Below, piece by piece: positions 22,997 through 34,901 of a stretch of 64,000 nucleotides of DNA. Each line of letters starts with the position of its first letter. Position 1 is the stretch's first letter. This DNA comes from Batkoa obscura (lineage: Eukaryota > Entomophthoromycota > Entomophthoromycetes > Entomophthorales > Batkoaceae), in the NCBI GenBank assembly GCA_030770535.1, contig JASVEC010000007.1, positions 1,571,663 to 1,635,662 of the forward strand, written 5' to 3'. The notes under the pieces are model-generated. The model was not told the DNA's origin and searched no databases. It saw only the letters and a program-made list of their open reading frames with translations. The translations under genes were made by a program, and so were the position numbers.

Positions 22997-23848
22997 TTAA
23001 CTAAACGTTACTATTGCTTTTGAGTTTTCTTTAACTGTAACAATACATTCTTTACTATCAACTAAGTTACACGGCGTATTAATACACTCGCCATACAAAC
23101 AATCTATTGATAAGTTATATCCAATAGTGTTGAAATGTTTTAAATTGAAATTAGGATTTAAAGCCATTCGAAAATAAATATTGTTTTGATAGCCCAAGTT
23201 AGTACCAAATAGATAAGGTGCCCAGTTGCCAATATAGTCATTAGCGTTCCCCCAGTTACAATGTTGGTCATTGGTATTAAGTGGATTGACATAAAAGTGG
23301 GCCGATGTATTCATCCAATAGTCCTTTGGTAGCGTTGTTAAGGGTTGCATTTTGTTTGGAAATAGTGGAGTTGAAATCAGCATGATTTCAGAGCCTGGAT
23401 ATACCGTTTGACATACCGAAACTGGACGTTCTTTTTTATTAACTAAAAACACACCATCAATGCCTTTTTTACATAATGGTTCATCTGGGAAGGGATAAAC
23501 TAATTTGCCTTGATTACAGAATACACCACCATGTGTAGATCCACAATGATTTAAATCTAAGCATTTTATACTTGGATCCCATTGATTTGTGTAATATCCG
23601 GGCTTACATGAATATGGGCACCAGTTGCCACTCTTACATTTTTGGTCTATTGTTGCCCAACCGCCTTTAGGTGCTAATACGGATTGTATGTTGGGATCAT
23701 TAGTGGGTAACTCACAATAAACATCGTCGTAATTTGGTTCATTGCTCGGGTTTATCAGATTGTTTATTTCACCTTGTAGACTTAAATATATTTTAGATTG
23801 TATTTCAATTATTAAAAGTAGTAGTAGAAATTTATAGTCAATACTCAT
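22997..23848 (-). CDS. SUN-family cell-wall protein (GH132 type)
   Basis: A 283-aa intronless ORF, convergent with tyrosinase (46-bp gap). It starts with a short hydrophobic signal (FLLLLLIIEIQS). Then comes the conserved SUN region: GGWATIDQKC, GNWCPYSCKPGYY and QWDPS, then GGVFCNQGKLVYPFPDEPLC, VCQTVYPGSE and the closing AHFYVNPLNT and GNWAPYLFG. SUN proteins (Sun4, Sim1, Uth1 in yeast) are secreted or wall-bound and act on beta-glucan during septation and wall remodelling. No N-terminal Ser/Thr-rich region typical of the yeast proteins is present. Confidence 0.85.
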   Translation of the reverse strand: MSIDYKFLLLLLIIEIQSKIYLSLQGEINNLINPSNEPNYDDVYCELPTNDPNIQSVLAPKGGWATIDQKCKSGNWCPYSCKPGYYTNQWDPSIKCLDLNHCGSTHGGVFCNQGKLVYPFPDEPLCKKGIDGVFLVNKKERPVSVCQTVYPGSEIMLISTPLFPNKMQPLTTLPKDYWMNTSAHFYVNPLNTNDQHCNWGNANDYIGNWAPYLFGTNLGYQNNIYFRMALNPNFNLKHFNTIGYNLSIDCLYGECINTPCNLVDSKECIVTVKENSKAIVTFS

Positions 23849-24155
23849 CTTTATAAATATAATGTAATATAAGTTATGTTATATTAAACTTATAATTATA
23901 CTATGTGAAATATGCCTTTATTAAATAAAAATATGAAAAAATAATGTTCATTTCTTTTTATTAAATTTTAACCACTTTATAAAACGTTAGTTATTATAAT
24001 ATCATTTATAAACATTAATTTAATTTTAAATCATATTATTCTAACTGTTTAATTTTTTTTTAAATAGCTCAATTTGATTGGATTATTTTTTTAAAACAAA
24101 TAAAGTGGCTAAATTTGATGAAGTTGTTTTATTTTTAAAATATTTCAAATAATAA
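23849..24155. other. Divergent promoter region
   Basis: A 307-bp AT-rich gap between the SUN and Nudix start codons. No repeat or site is recognised. Confidence 0.5.
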
Positions 24156-25291
24156 ATGAGTTTTCTAACCCAAATAGAAGCGTGTGCCAACTTTAAAAAA
24201 GAGGAAATAGAATTCAATTTAATATATCAAAATAACAATGTGGGAATTATATCCAAAGAAGTAGCTGCTGAGTTAAAAAATTACAACTTGGAATTATCTC
24301 AACAAAATAAAAAACAATTATTTAATTTTCAGCAGAATAAAATCACAATAATGAGCGACTATTATAACTTTGATACTCTCACTAGAGCTTTTGAGAAACT
24401 ATTTTTACACTGGAGAAAAGAAGAAAAGTTTATGGTATTAAACGGTAGTTTTTTTAAAATAGTGAAATATCTGATTTTTATTTTTAGGTTGGAGAAACGA
24501 GTTATATCCAATCTATTATAAAAAAGTAGAACATAATGATAGTGTTGCTTGCGTCATTGAAAGAGTAAGCTCCTTTCTATTAGGTATTAATACTTTTGGG
24601 GTACATATCAATGGATATACATTTAATGAAAATAGAATGTATATTTGGATTGCAAAGCGTTCAAAAACTAAACCCACCTGGCCAAATATGTTAGATAATA
24701 TGGTATTTTACTAAATTTCAATTTTTTTTGTTTATTTTAAATTTTAAGTGCGCCGGTGGAATTAGTTATGGGGATTCGGTGTATTCAACTCTACTTAAAG
24801 AGTGCTTAGAAGAAGGGAACATACCTAATGAAATAACTAAAAAGGTAATCAACAATGATAATAATAAGGTAAATTTATTGATTGAAAATAGAGTAAAGCT
24901 GCAGGAGTAGTCAGTTACATTACTAAAAACGAATTTGGTATTTCGTCAGAAACTCAATATATTTATGATCTTGAGTTACCTTGGGGGTATAAACCAACAC
25001 CAAATGATGGAGAGGTAGGACAATTTTATTGTTGGGAGGTTGATAAGGTAATAAAATAAGTAGTGACATATTAATAGTATATAATAATGATATTAGGTAT
25101 TAGAAGCATTAAAAAATAATGAGTTTAAACCTAATTGTGGATTAAGTAAGAATGGTATAAAACTTTATTAAATGTATGTTAATGTCTATTTAGTTATGAT
25201 TGATTTCTTCATTCGTCATGGCATTTTGACAGCAGATAATGAGCCTAATTTGTCCATTATCCAGGCATTATGTCACCAACATTTATATTGA
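24156..25291 (+). CDS. Nudix hydrolase of the thiamine-pyrophosphokinase-related (DUF4743) type
   Basis: Six exons by hand splicing: 24156-24444, 24488-24702, 24749-24844, 24892-25047, 25097-25145 and 25194-25291, giving 300 aa. Introns are about 43-49 bp. The N-terminal ~95 residues are the DUF4743 domain; then come GWRNELYPIYY, FGVHINGYTF and IWIAKRSKTKPTWPNMLDN. The Nudix box region reads CAGGISYGDSVYSTLLKECLEEGNIP, where the usual REECLEE appears as LKECLEEG. The end FKPNCGLIMIDFFIRHG is typical of the family. Relatives such as yeast YJR142W and plant NUDX20/24 act on damaged thiamine diphosphate. A ~99-unit ATT repeat begins 48 bp after the stop. Confidence 0.82.
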
Positions 25292-25339
25292 TTGTTGTTG
25301 TAATAAATCAAGAATTAAAGTTTACATTTATTATTATAC

Positions 25340-26539
<1,200 letters not shown>

Positions 26540-27046
26540 ATGACTTTAATCACCCGTATTCTTGGTTTCTGTGCCTTTATAGCTCTCCCACAAGTATTGG
26601 GTTATGCCTCTGGCTCTCATGTACGTAGATTTGCAAATCCATACTATACCAACCTTAAAAAGCCTTTCTGGGCACCTCCAAGACGACTCATAGGACCAAT
26701 CTGGACGATTTTATATCTGTTACAGGGTATTGCCTCTTATCTTGTTTGGCGCCAAAAAATTATCAATAATGTGCCAGTAAAATTCCAAATCTGTTTATAT
26801 TTAACTCAGCTCTTCTTCAATATCAATTTCCCTCCTCTCTTTTTTAGAGTCCAATCAAGGCTCTTAGCGCTATTTGACATCTTCATTACCTTGATATTGG
26901 CTTGCTTTACTACTATTAGCTTCTTACCTATTTCGCCAAATGCTGCACTGCTAATGACCCCTTATTTGGGTTGGTTGTTTATCTCTGGCTACCTTTGTAA
27001 AAGAGTTTGGCGTTTAAACCAAAATGTTAAAGAGGAGCAAAATTAG
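26540..27046 (+). CDS. TspO/MBR family protein (translocator protein)
   Basis: A 168-aa intronless ORF with five hydrophobic segments. The conserved TspO block is clear: NLKKPFWAPPRRLIGPIWTI followed by LYLLQGIASYLVW. Later come LFFNINFPPLFFRVQSRLLAL and MTPYLGWLFISGYL, with the C-terminal Trp/Asn typical of the family (RVWRLN). TspO proteins sit in the outer mitochondrial or other membranes and bind porphyrins and sterols. Their role in fungi is not settled. The length is standard. Confidence 0.9.
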   Translation: MTLITRILGFCAFIALPQVLGYASGSHVRRFANPYYTNLKKPFWAPPRRLIGPIWTILYLLQGIASYLVWRQKIINNVPVKFQICLYLTQLFFNINFPPLFFRVQSRLLALFDIFITLILACFTTISFLPISPNAALLMTPYLGWLFISGYLCKRVWRLNQNVKEEQN

Positions 27047-28337
27047 CTTTTAGAATAAATTCAAACTTATAAAGTATTAGTTGCCTTTATTGTTTCAAGT
27101 AATTTTGGTTTAATTCTATTATGTATTTTCATTTAAGATAACTTTAAAGTAATGGTCTTAAATTTATTATGCTTTTTAGAAAATAGTGTGAGTGCTATTT
27201 ACTAACTTGATGATACGATTATAAGGAGCCATAGAATTATTACACAGCTGTTTCAACTCTTTTGCAACCGTCTTAGTGATAACTTATATAACTAAATTAT
27301 TTATACATCCAATTTTTATAAAGCCAATCAAATTATTTAAGAACCCTAATATAATTTCTTGTTACAAATAAGCAGTTAGTTAATTCACAAAAGAGTTGTA
27401 GCAGTTGTATTGACAATAATATTGAAATTCAAGAAATTTAAAGATTTTAAAAATTGGCAGCTCATCATATTTCCTCTTTTGCTTTTTAGCCATAATTTAA
27501 TAAAGATGAGCCATAATTTAAAGCTTTCAAATAATTTATTATAAAGTATATATATTATAGTAAATATATAAGATCCATTAGATCAAAGTTTACTGAATGA
27601 ATAAATTTAGCATTCACTATTATAATAATCATTAAAATCTTATAAATTATCTAAATTTCAATACTTGTTTTAACTCTAATAAATTTCCATATTCAAAGCT
27701 ATTCTCAACCCTCTTTATACATTTCTTCTATATGTAATTTCTCTTATTTTATCAGGCTAACAATCTACCCTTATATAAAACTGTTTATCAGTAGCAAAGC
27801 ATACAAAAATATATTTATTGTTTTCAATATTTTGTCACCTTTTATCCAACGTGGAATTAAGAAAAGCTACTGGTAAAATGCTGAAACAAAAAAGGCATAC
27901 CTGTATGTTATTACTGCTTCAATTATTTTTTATTTGACCAAATCAGTATGAGTAGGATGCAAATAAGCTTTTATTAGATCTTTTTATTTATTCTATCATT
28001 TTGATCGACTATATAACTATTTTTAAAGGTTTATTTTTTTCTCTATAGTAAAACGTCTGATTGCTAATTGATGCTACTAACTTTTTGAGTGCCATGGGCG
28101 ATTACTTTCGTCAAGTTTAACGTAATTACGCAAAAAAAGAATTATTATCCAATCGATTATTTATATAAATTTCGCTCTCAGACAATATTTTTTCGAAATT
28201 TGGTATCAAAAGGGTTAAAAGTTAATTCGCAAAATAAAAGTTACTAACAATGTTTACCATATCACAATTTTCAAAACTTGTGATGTAAAAATGCTTGAGA
28301 TTAGATAAAAAAGGGTTTGAACTATCTTACTTTTTGA
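27047..28337. other. Intergenic, with one MITE-2
   Basis: It carries a MITE-2 copy (27244-27408). The rest, up to the B' start, has no gene. Sequence just before B' is unlike that before B beyond about 10 bp. Confidence 0.55.
27244..27408. mobile_element. MITE-2 copy (165 bp)
   Basis: The left end ACAGCTGTTTCAACTCTTTT pairs with the right end AAAAGAGTTGTAGCAGTTGT. The ends match the copy at 3338-3498. Confidence 0.8.
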
Positions 28338-30256
28338 ATGAAAATAATACCATATAACTTCAATAAAGAAGGAGAGCGTAAGAAAGGACATAGCTCAAGA
28401 GCAAAAAGCAAACAATTAAACGAAAGGATACTAAGATTGGAGTTACAAATTCAAGCAATATTACAGTTTATAAAGGATTATGAATTAACTTTAAGCAATT
28501 CAAGCTCAAATGGAATACCAGTATATTATTATAGGAAATTTCAGTATATAAAAAATTATTTGATTTGGGCTTGTAAGCAGTTGAATTCCAATAGTAACTT
28601 TAATGATTACAGTTGCACTAATCTTTTTTCAACTTCTCAATTTGATACATATATAAAGCAAGTTGACTCAATATTAAAGGACTATATTAAACTCAATTCA
28701 GACAAATTATTTAACTTAAGAAACAGGACAGGAAGAAGTGCTGAAGGAGTAGGAAATAAGATAACGAGTGTAGATTATGGTAAATTTTTAGAGGATGGGA
28801 TCCATGCACATCGATGCTTATTATTTGGATCAGGTAATCAGTTTACAGAAAAAGAGTTAAGGACTATACTAAAAAGCAAACAGCCTAATTTTTTATCGTA
28901 TACTATTTTAAGCACTTTTAGCTCATATGGAAATATATACCATGATCCAATTTTAATAGACATTTTTAATAAAACTCATAATGAGTCAACAAAGCTAATC
29001 TATCAAGCTTTAGATGATGTAAGTATCAATACCCTTAAGGCACTATTGTTACTAAGTAAAGTTGCATGTTTTGATTTTAATTGGGACCTATTGAACCATG
29101 TTTATCCAATAATATTAAGGATGGCTTATTCATTGGAGATTGATAAAGTAAATTTAAACACAGACTTAGAAAATAAAACATTTGAAGAAGCAACATTAGT
29201 AGTACAAAAGTATAAAATATGGGAGTCTATAGTGATCTTTGCTACAACAAATCATTCTTTGTTTGAGCAGTTTCCATTAGGAAAACAGTTTGAACTCAAG
29301 TTACCTAACTTTAAGGTATTAAATCAAGTTTATCAAAAGTATCCGAATCCGTTTAATACATTTACTAATCAAAAAGAACTTTCGTTCTCTTTTTGGACAA
29401 ATTTAAATGAAGTATTTTTAATTCTATCAAAACATATTCTAACTATCAAAGATGAATTATCTAAAGTTAAACCTGTGTGTTATGAGACTATGAGATTGAA
29501 CAATTATGACATTGAACGGATACAGTATATCACAAGCTATTATTTTAAGCCCAATGCTAACTTTATTATTGAGGAATACCTAAGATATACCAAAAAGCAA
29601 CCATTGTATATCCAAAATTATTTATGTCGGATTCCGAATAACCATTGTGAACAACATGGCTATCATTTATTAATTCGAAGGAGTATGTTATTTACATAAT
29701 TCAATTACTTTTGATCAATCCGTTAATAGACAGCAATCTCGTGCAAATGGAAATACCTTTGAAAGATATGTTAATTGCATTAGAAGCGGCAATCAAAATA
29801 TTGTGCATTTATAAAATAATTAGCAATGTCTATTTCGAAAATGTAATTGAACTCTTGAGTGAAACTGGGGATCATAGGGATCTTGTTAATCAAATTGAAG
29901 CTTATCTAAAAGATAATATAAGGCCTGTTTTAAGCAACATTATTAACAAATCAATACACTATATTTTAAGAACAATTCATTTTGAAGACTTACTTTATCC
30001 TATGTACGTGATCCTTTTAGCCATAACTTCGGATAATTTTCAACTTCATTGTGATTCTTCTGATGAAATGATAGAATATTTAAAACAAAATGTATTATCT
30101 ATTTTACAAATCTTTCAACTTGCTTATAAATCAAAACATGTGTACAAAGAATTGAATATCGCTCATACTTTTCAAGAGCTTAAAATGGTTTTAAGAAATT
30201 TCACTGTTTCTGAGCAGTTCTTGAGCAAAATTAAAACTATTGTTGATATCGATTAA
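28338..30256 (+). pseudogene. Transcription-factor-like gene B' (frameshifted copy of B)
   Basis: The inverted partner of B. The first ~450 codons match B without visible difference. Near 29690 the identity stops, and one base is missing relative to B, so the frame shifts and a stop follows at once after RRSMLF. The second half (29711-30256) stays open in the shifted frame for 181 codons and is clearly homologous to the C terminus of B but much more divergent (for example NPLIDSNLVQMEIPLKDML against NPIMDSNPIQMEVPLKDML). The gene is thus a mosaic of a recently copied front and an old back. It is either a pseudogene, a truncated 453-aa product, or a sequencing error at this one position. Confidence 0.75.
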
Positions 30257-30866
30257 CTGCATTAAAGCTTTATCTGTTACGATTTAACGGTATGTATCTA
30301 TTTTTTAGTAATTTAGTTAAATTGAAATAATATTAGCCCAAAGCTATCTTGACATCTTCCCTTCTAATGCTAACTTTTACTTCTTATATCTTCATTCTTT
30401 ATATTTTGTTCAACATGACTTCGATATTAACTTAATAGACTGTTTCACTGGTTTAATAATTTGGACCTTTTATCGTTCCCACTGCGTCTATTATACGAGG
30501 GACCCAGGATCCGATTTATTGGCTCTACATTTTCACATTAGATCAAGAATAATATATAAAGATGACGTAACTGGTCAATTAAGCTCTTAAGCGATTGTGT
30601 CTCCGAACTAAAACCCTTGACAATTTACATACTTTTCTATTTCAAAAAAAGCTATCATTCAACTCAATAAACATGCTTGCCCATTCGGGTTCAAGGTTTC
30701 AAAAAGAATAAAGCAAGATTATTATTTAATCCTTTTAAAACTAAAAATAATGAATTAAAATAAGATTATGTAATAACCTTATGAGTTTATTCCACTCAAA
30801 AATGAATAACTTAAATTCTAAATTTTGTAATATCTTCAATAAAAATAATCATTTTTACTTAAAATT
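30257..30866. other. Gap between B' and A'
   Basis: 610 bp, against 210 bp between B and A in the other arm. A patch around 30460-30620 is slightly less AT-rich, but I see no gene or RNA in it. Confidence 0.45.
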
Positions 30867-32801
30867 ATGATAATTAAAGGCTATACTTTTGATACAAGTG
30901 GGACTAAAAGGAAATATACATTATATAATATACGAACAAAACAAGAGAAAGTAAATGAAAGGATAGACCTTTTAGAAGCACGAATTGAGCATCTATTTCG
31001 AGAGATAAACGAAATTGAACGTGAGTTAAAAAGTTCAACTTCAAACTCAAAGCCAATTCTATACTATAATATCAAGAGATTGGATTATATCAAAAGATAT
31101 CTAATCTGGGCTATTGACCAAATTAAGCTAAGTGCAGGTATCTCAAAGGAGTATCTAGAAACCAAATGTTGGGATTACTTCGCTATAAACATAAGGAAGG
31201 TGGAAAGTGTTATAAAGGATTATATGAACTTCCATTCCGATCACTTATATAGCTTGAGAAATCGTGGTGGTAGAAGCATAGAGCATGTAGGTAATGAACC
31301 GAGTAAGTTTGATTATGGAAGTTTCTTAGAGATAGGGATAGATGCGCATAATTGTATATTGGTAGGATCAGGCTCCGAGTTTACTAGTCAGGAGTTAACT
31401 AAAATAATTAAAGATAAGAAAGGTGATTTTATTTATTATACCGTGCTAAGTACATTTGGATTTTTTCATGATATGGCATGTGATGAAACGGCGAAAGACA
31501 TATTTGATAAAGCCTATAATGAGTCTACCAATCTATTTCATCAGAGCATTAATACAGTAAGCTTTGATAATTTAAAAGCATTGGTATTATTTATTAAAAT
31601 GAGCTGCTATGAATCGAATATTAACTTAATAAAAAGCGTTTTTCCAATAGTATTGAGGATGGCTTATTGTTTTGGGATTGATAAAATTGATTTGAAAGTG
31701 GATTTTCAAAATAAATCAAAACAAGAAATTTGTTTGATATTAAAGAAGTATAAACTGTGGGCTTATATTTTATTCATTATAAACGCAGATTGTATGGACT
31801 TCCTTGATCATGACACTCTTCCAAAACATATAAATAGTCAACTTATTGATATGGAACTATTACACCAACTTGAGAAGAAGTATTCTTTTTGTAATGGTAG
31901 ATGTATAGATAAAAAGAGGGCAACTTCGTTTATCTGGTTTAACTCGATTGATACCTTTTCTATTATTTCTAGCCCTTTTAAGGCAATTAGCGATCCCATC
32001 CCCAACTCTGAACAAGCTTGTTATGATAAATTAAAGTTAATATGTAATGATTTTCAACAAGTTCAACAAGCAATAAAATGCTATGTCCAACCTAATAGGA
32101 ATTTTATTGTTGAAGAGCACTCAAGGAGTAGCAGAAAAGAAGCACTTTGTATGCAAAATTACCTATGTCGCTTTTCAGATAGATTTTGCATCTATCATAA
32201 ATTTTACCTTTTAGTTCGTTACTCTATATTGCTCTACTGTAATCAGATTTGTTTAGTATGTCCCTCACTTTTTAATAACACAGCCCAAAAGCAAGTATCT
32301 CTAAAAGATATATTAATAGTATTAGAAGCAGCACTTAAAATAGCATCAATTTATAAAATATTAATTTATGTTTATTTTGAAAATATTGTTGGGCAATTAA
32401 GTGATACCCCAGATAATATTGGGTTTATAAACCAAATAAAAGCTTATTTAAACAACAACGCGAGACCTAATACGACAGATATAGTCAATAAGATGATTTA
32501 TTCAATTTTAAAGACAATCCAATTTGAAGAGCTACTTAGTGCCTTTTATGTGTTCCTTCTAGCAATAACATGCGAGAAATTTCAACTTCAAAGTAATTAT
32601 CCTAATGAAGTAATGGACTTTTTGAAACAAAATTGTATATCTATTTTACAGGTACTTCAACTTGTTTATAACTTGGAAAGGTTTACTAATAAATCTGACA
32701 TCGATTTTGTAATTCAAAGAGTTCAAATACTACTATTTGAGTTCCCTATGTGTTCTGAGCTTAAAGATACTTTACTTGGTTGTTTGGATGTTAAGGAGTA
32801 G
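30867..32801 (+). CDS. Fungal transcription-factor-like protein without zinc cluster (copy A')
   Basis: A complete 644-aa intronless ORF and the inverted partner of A at 16492-18426. It has the same coiled coil (25-55) and middle homology region with PIVLRMAYCFGIDKIDL, and no cysteine cluster. Compared with A it is a patchwork. Residues 1-202 differ at only about three places. Residues 203-227 are clearly diverged; 228-280 are again the same. About 281-560 are diverged (roughly two thirds identical), and the end (CEKFQLQSNYPNEVMDFL and the last ~45 residues) is again nearly the same. Such alternation is expected from repeated gene conversion. The intact ORF suggests both A and A' are maintained. 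Confidence 0.7.
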   Translation: MIIKGYTFDTSGTKRKYTLYNIRTKQEKVNERIDLLEARIEHLFREINEIERELKSSTSNSKPILYYNIKRLDYIKRYLIWAIDQIKLSAGISKEYLETKCWDYFAINIRKVESVIKDYMNFHSDHLYSLRNRGGRSIEHVGNEPSKFDYGSFLEIGIDAHNCILVGSGSEFTSQELTKIIKDKKGDFIYYTVLSTFGFFHDMACDETAKDIFDKAYNESTNLFHQSINTVSFDNLKALVLFIKMSCYESNINLIKSVFPIVLRMAYCFGIDKIDLKVDFQNKSKQEICLILKKYKLWAYILFIINADCMDFLDHDTLPKHINSQLIDMELLHQLEKKYSFCNGRCIDKKRATSFIWFNSIDTFSIISSPFKAISDPIPNSEQACYDKLKLICNDFQQVQQAIKCYVQPNRNFIVEEHSRSSRKEALCMQNYLCRFSDRFCIYHKFYLLVRYSILLYCNQICLVCPSLFNNTAQKQVSLKDILIVLEAALKIASIYKILIYVYFENIVGQLSDTPDNIGFINQIKAYLNNNARPNTTDIVNKMIYSILKTIQFEELLSAFYVFLLAITCEKFQLQSNYPNEVMDFLKQNCISILQVLQLVYNLERFTNKSDIDFVIQRVQILLFEFPMCSELKDTLLGCLDVKE

Positions 32802-34901
32802 AAGTAATTCGTCAAAACTACATAAGCTATGATCGGTTTTTTATAGATATCCAAGTATCAAAAACTCCATGTTTCCCTTTTTTTAGAATAAGTAGCTAAT
32901 ATTATACTGTAATCTTATTTTCATTTTTAATAACTTGACCCCTCAGGCGTCTAAGCTTTTGAAAAGGTGACCAAGGTTAACTCATGACAATAAAGTCATT
33001 ATATATTTTATAATCAATAGATAATATCTAGTCATTAATTGATTTGATTACTTAAATTTATGGCTCCACTAGTTAAAAGCTATTTTTGCCTATGACGTAA
33101 ATATATGGCATATGCGCTTGATGGGTTAATTAAATACTTATATTTGTAGTAGCAAAATGTATTAGTATAAAGTTTCAATGAGTGATTAAAAAACCAATTC
33201 GTTATTAAAAAGAACAGGGATAATCACAAGATTTCCACATCCAATGAAAAACAAAAACCTATATCTCTGAAGTTTGTTATATTAATTCTTATAAATTTAA
33301 ACAGCTAGCTAAATCAAATGACCTGCTCTGTTGGAAATCATATTATTTGATCTCTCTTTTATATAGTTTAAACCAAAGAATTAAAAGCTATTATTAATAT
33401 CGCAAGCATTTAAATCATGATGTTTAAATGAAAATTTTATTTTAGATAAAACAATGGTGTATAAGATTAAACTGATAAAATTCCAAAAGCTGTCTTTTTT
33501 TTTCTTGTGATATGTTTGCATAATTACTACTCAAACATATACAAGTAAAATAGTTCAATTAATATACATTGAGCTAAACACTGAAGTTGTGCTAGGAAGT
33601 AAATTACTTTTCCAACTTACTATATTTCATAAATTGTAACCTCTTTTTTTATATGGCCTTATATAACTAAAATTGGTCTGAAATTTTTATTTATTTATTA
33701 TATTATCTTTTTGTTATATTGTTTTATATATATTTTTCTATTTAAATTTACTTTAAAAAGTTGTTAATACTTTTATCTAAAAATATTCTAAAATTCTAAA
33801 AAATGAAAATATAATAATAAATAAAATAAAAATAAATTCAATATTAAATTCTTTTTAAATTTAAAAACAAAATTTATAATGTTTATTAAAAAAAAGAAAA
33901 TAATTAAAGCATAAAAAAATTAATTGTAAAAAGCTGAAAATTAAAAAACTGCAATAACATTAAAAAAGTGTGTAAAATATGAAAAAAAAGTTATTTAATA
34001 AAATATAAAATTATGTTAACAATAAAAAAAATATAAACAAAAAATATTTCATAATAAAAAGCTGAGAATGTATATAATATTTAAGTTATAGTTATATAAT
34101 AAAACATAACTTTTCCTTAATTAAAAAGTATAACCAACATAAAAACGTTTAATAATTAAAATAAACCTAAAATTTTAATAGTTTATTGTATAATAAGTTA
34201 TTAGATATGGAGGTGTTTTTTTTGCTTCATCACTTTTTCCATCTTTTAAGCGCTATTTGAGCAGAAAATTATTAGTAAAATTCTCAAACGCAAAAATACA
34301 TCCCCATATATTGAAGGGCCCTGCTTTTCAGGTTTATTTTAATTAATAAACATTTTTATGTTAGCTATCTTGTCTTTATTTTATTTGACTTGAGCATCTT
34401 CTATTTTAAATTATAGTTTTATGGCTCAACTTCTCACAATTACTTACAAGCTCAAAAACACATTAATCATTTTATTTATGTCAGCCTTTTTAGTAAAGGA
34501 ATTTCAATAATACGCTAATCAATAAATAAGGTATCAAATGACAATATAGTTTAAAAGATTAATTTTTATTATATTAAAGCTAAAAACTTTGTTTGTACTA
34601 TAAACCTTGACATTTAACTAATTTAAATAAATTTGTTTTTTATCAAACAGTGAAGGTGATGCAATAAATATCATTGAAAATGTCAATATCTAAAAAACAC
34701 TCATTAGCCAATGAAAGCTTGTTGGGTAGAATAACTAATTCTTTTTCGTTAACCCAAATGGGCAGAGACTGAGAACAAATTTTAAGACAAAATTTGCAAC
34801 CAAATGAGATATGCTCCAAATAGTAATGTAACTTTAATTAAAATAGAGCATTCACTTTTGCTTACAAATATTTTAACTTAGCGTACAGTTAGCAATTAAC
34901 T
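32802..34901. other. 2.1-kb gene-free region
   Basis: It is very AT-rich, especially 33650-34200, and holds one MITE-1 copy (34204-34310). No gene is seen. Confidence 0.6.
34204..34310 (+). mobile_element. MITE-1 copy
   Basis: It runs from AGATATGGAGGTG to ACATCCCCATATA, with the whole family core present. Confidence 0.9.
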
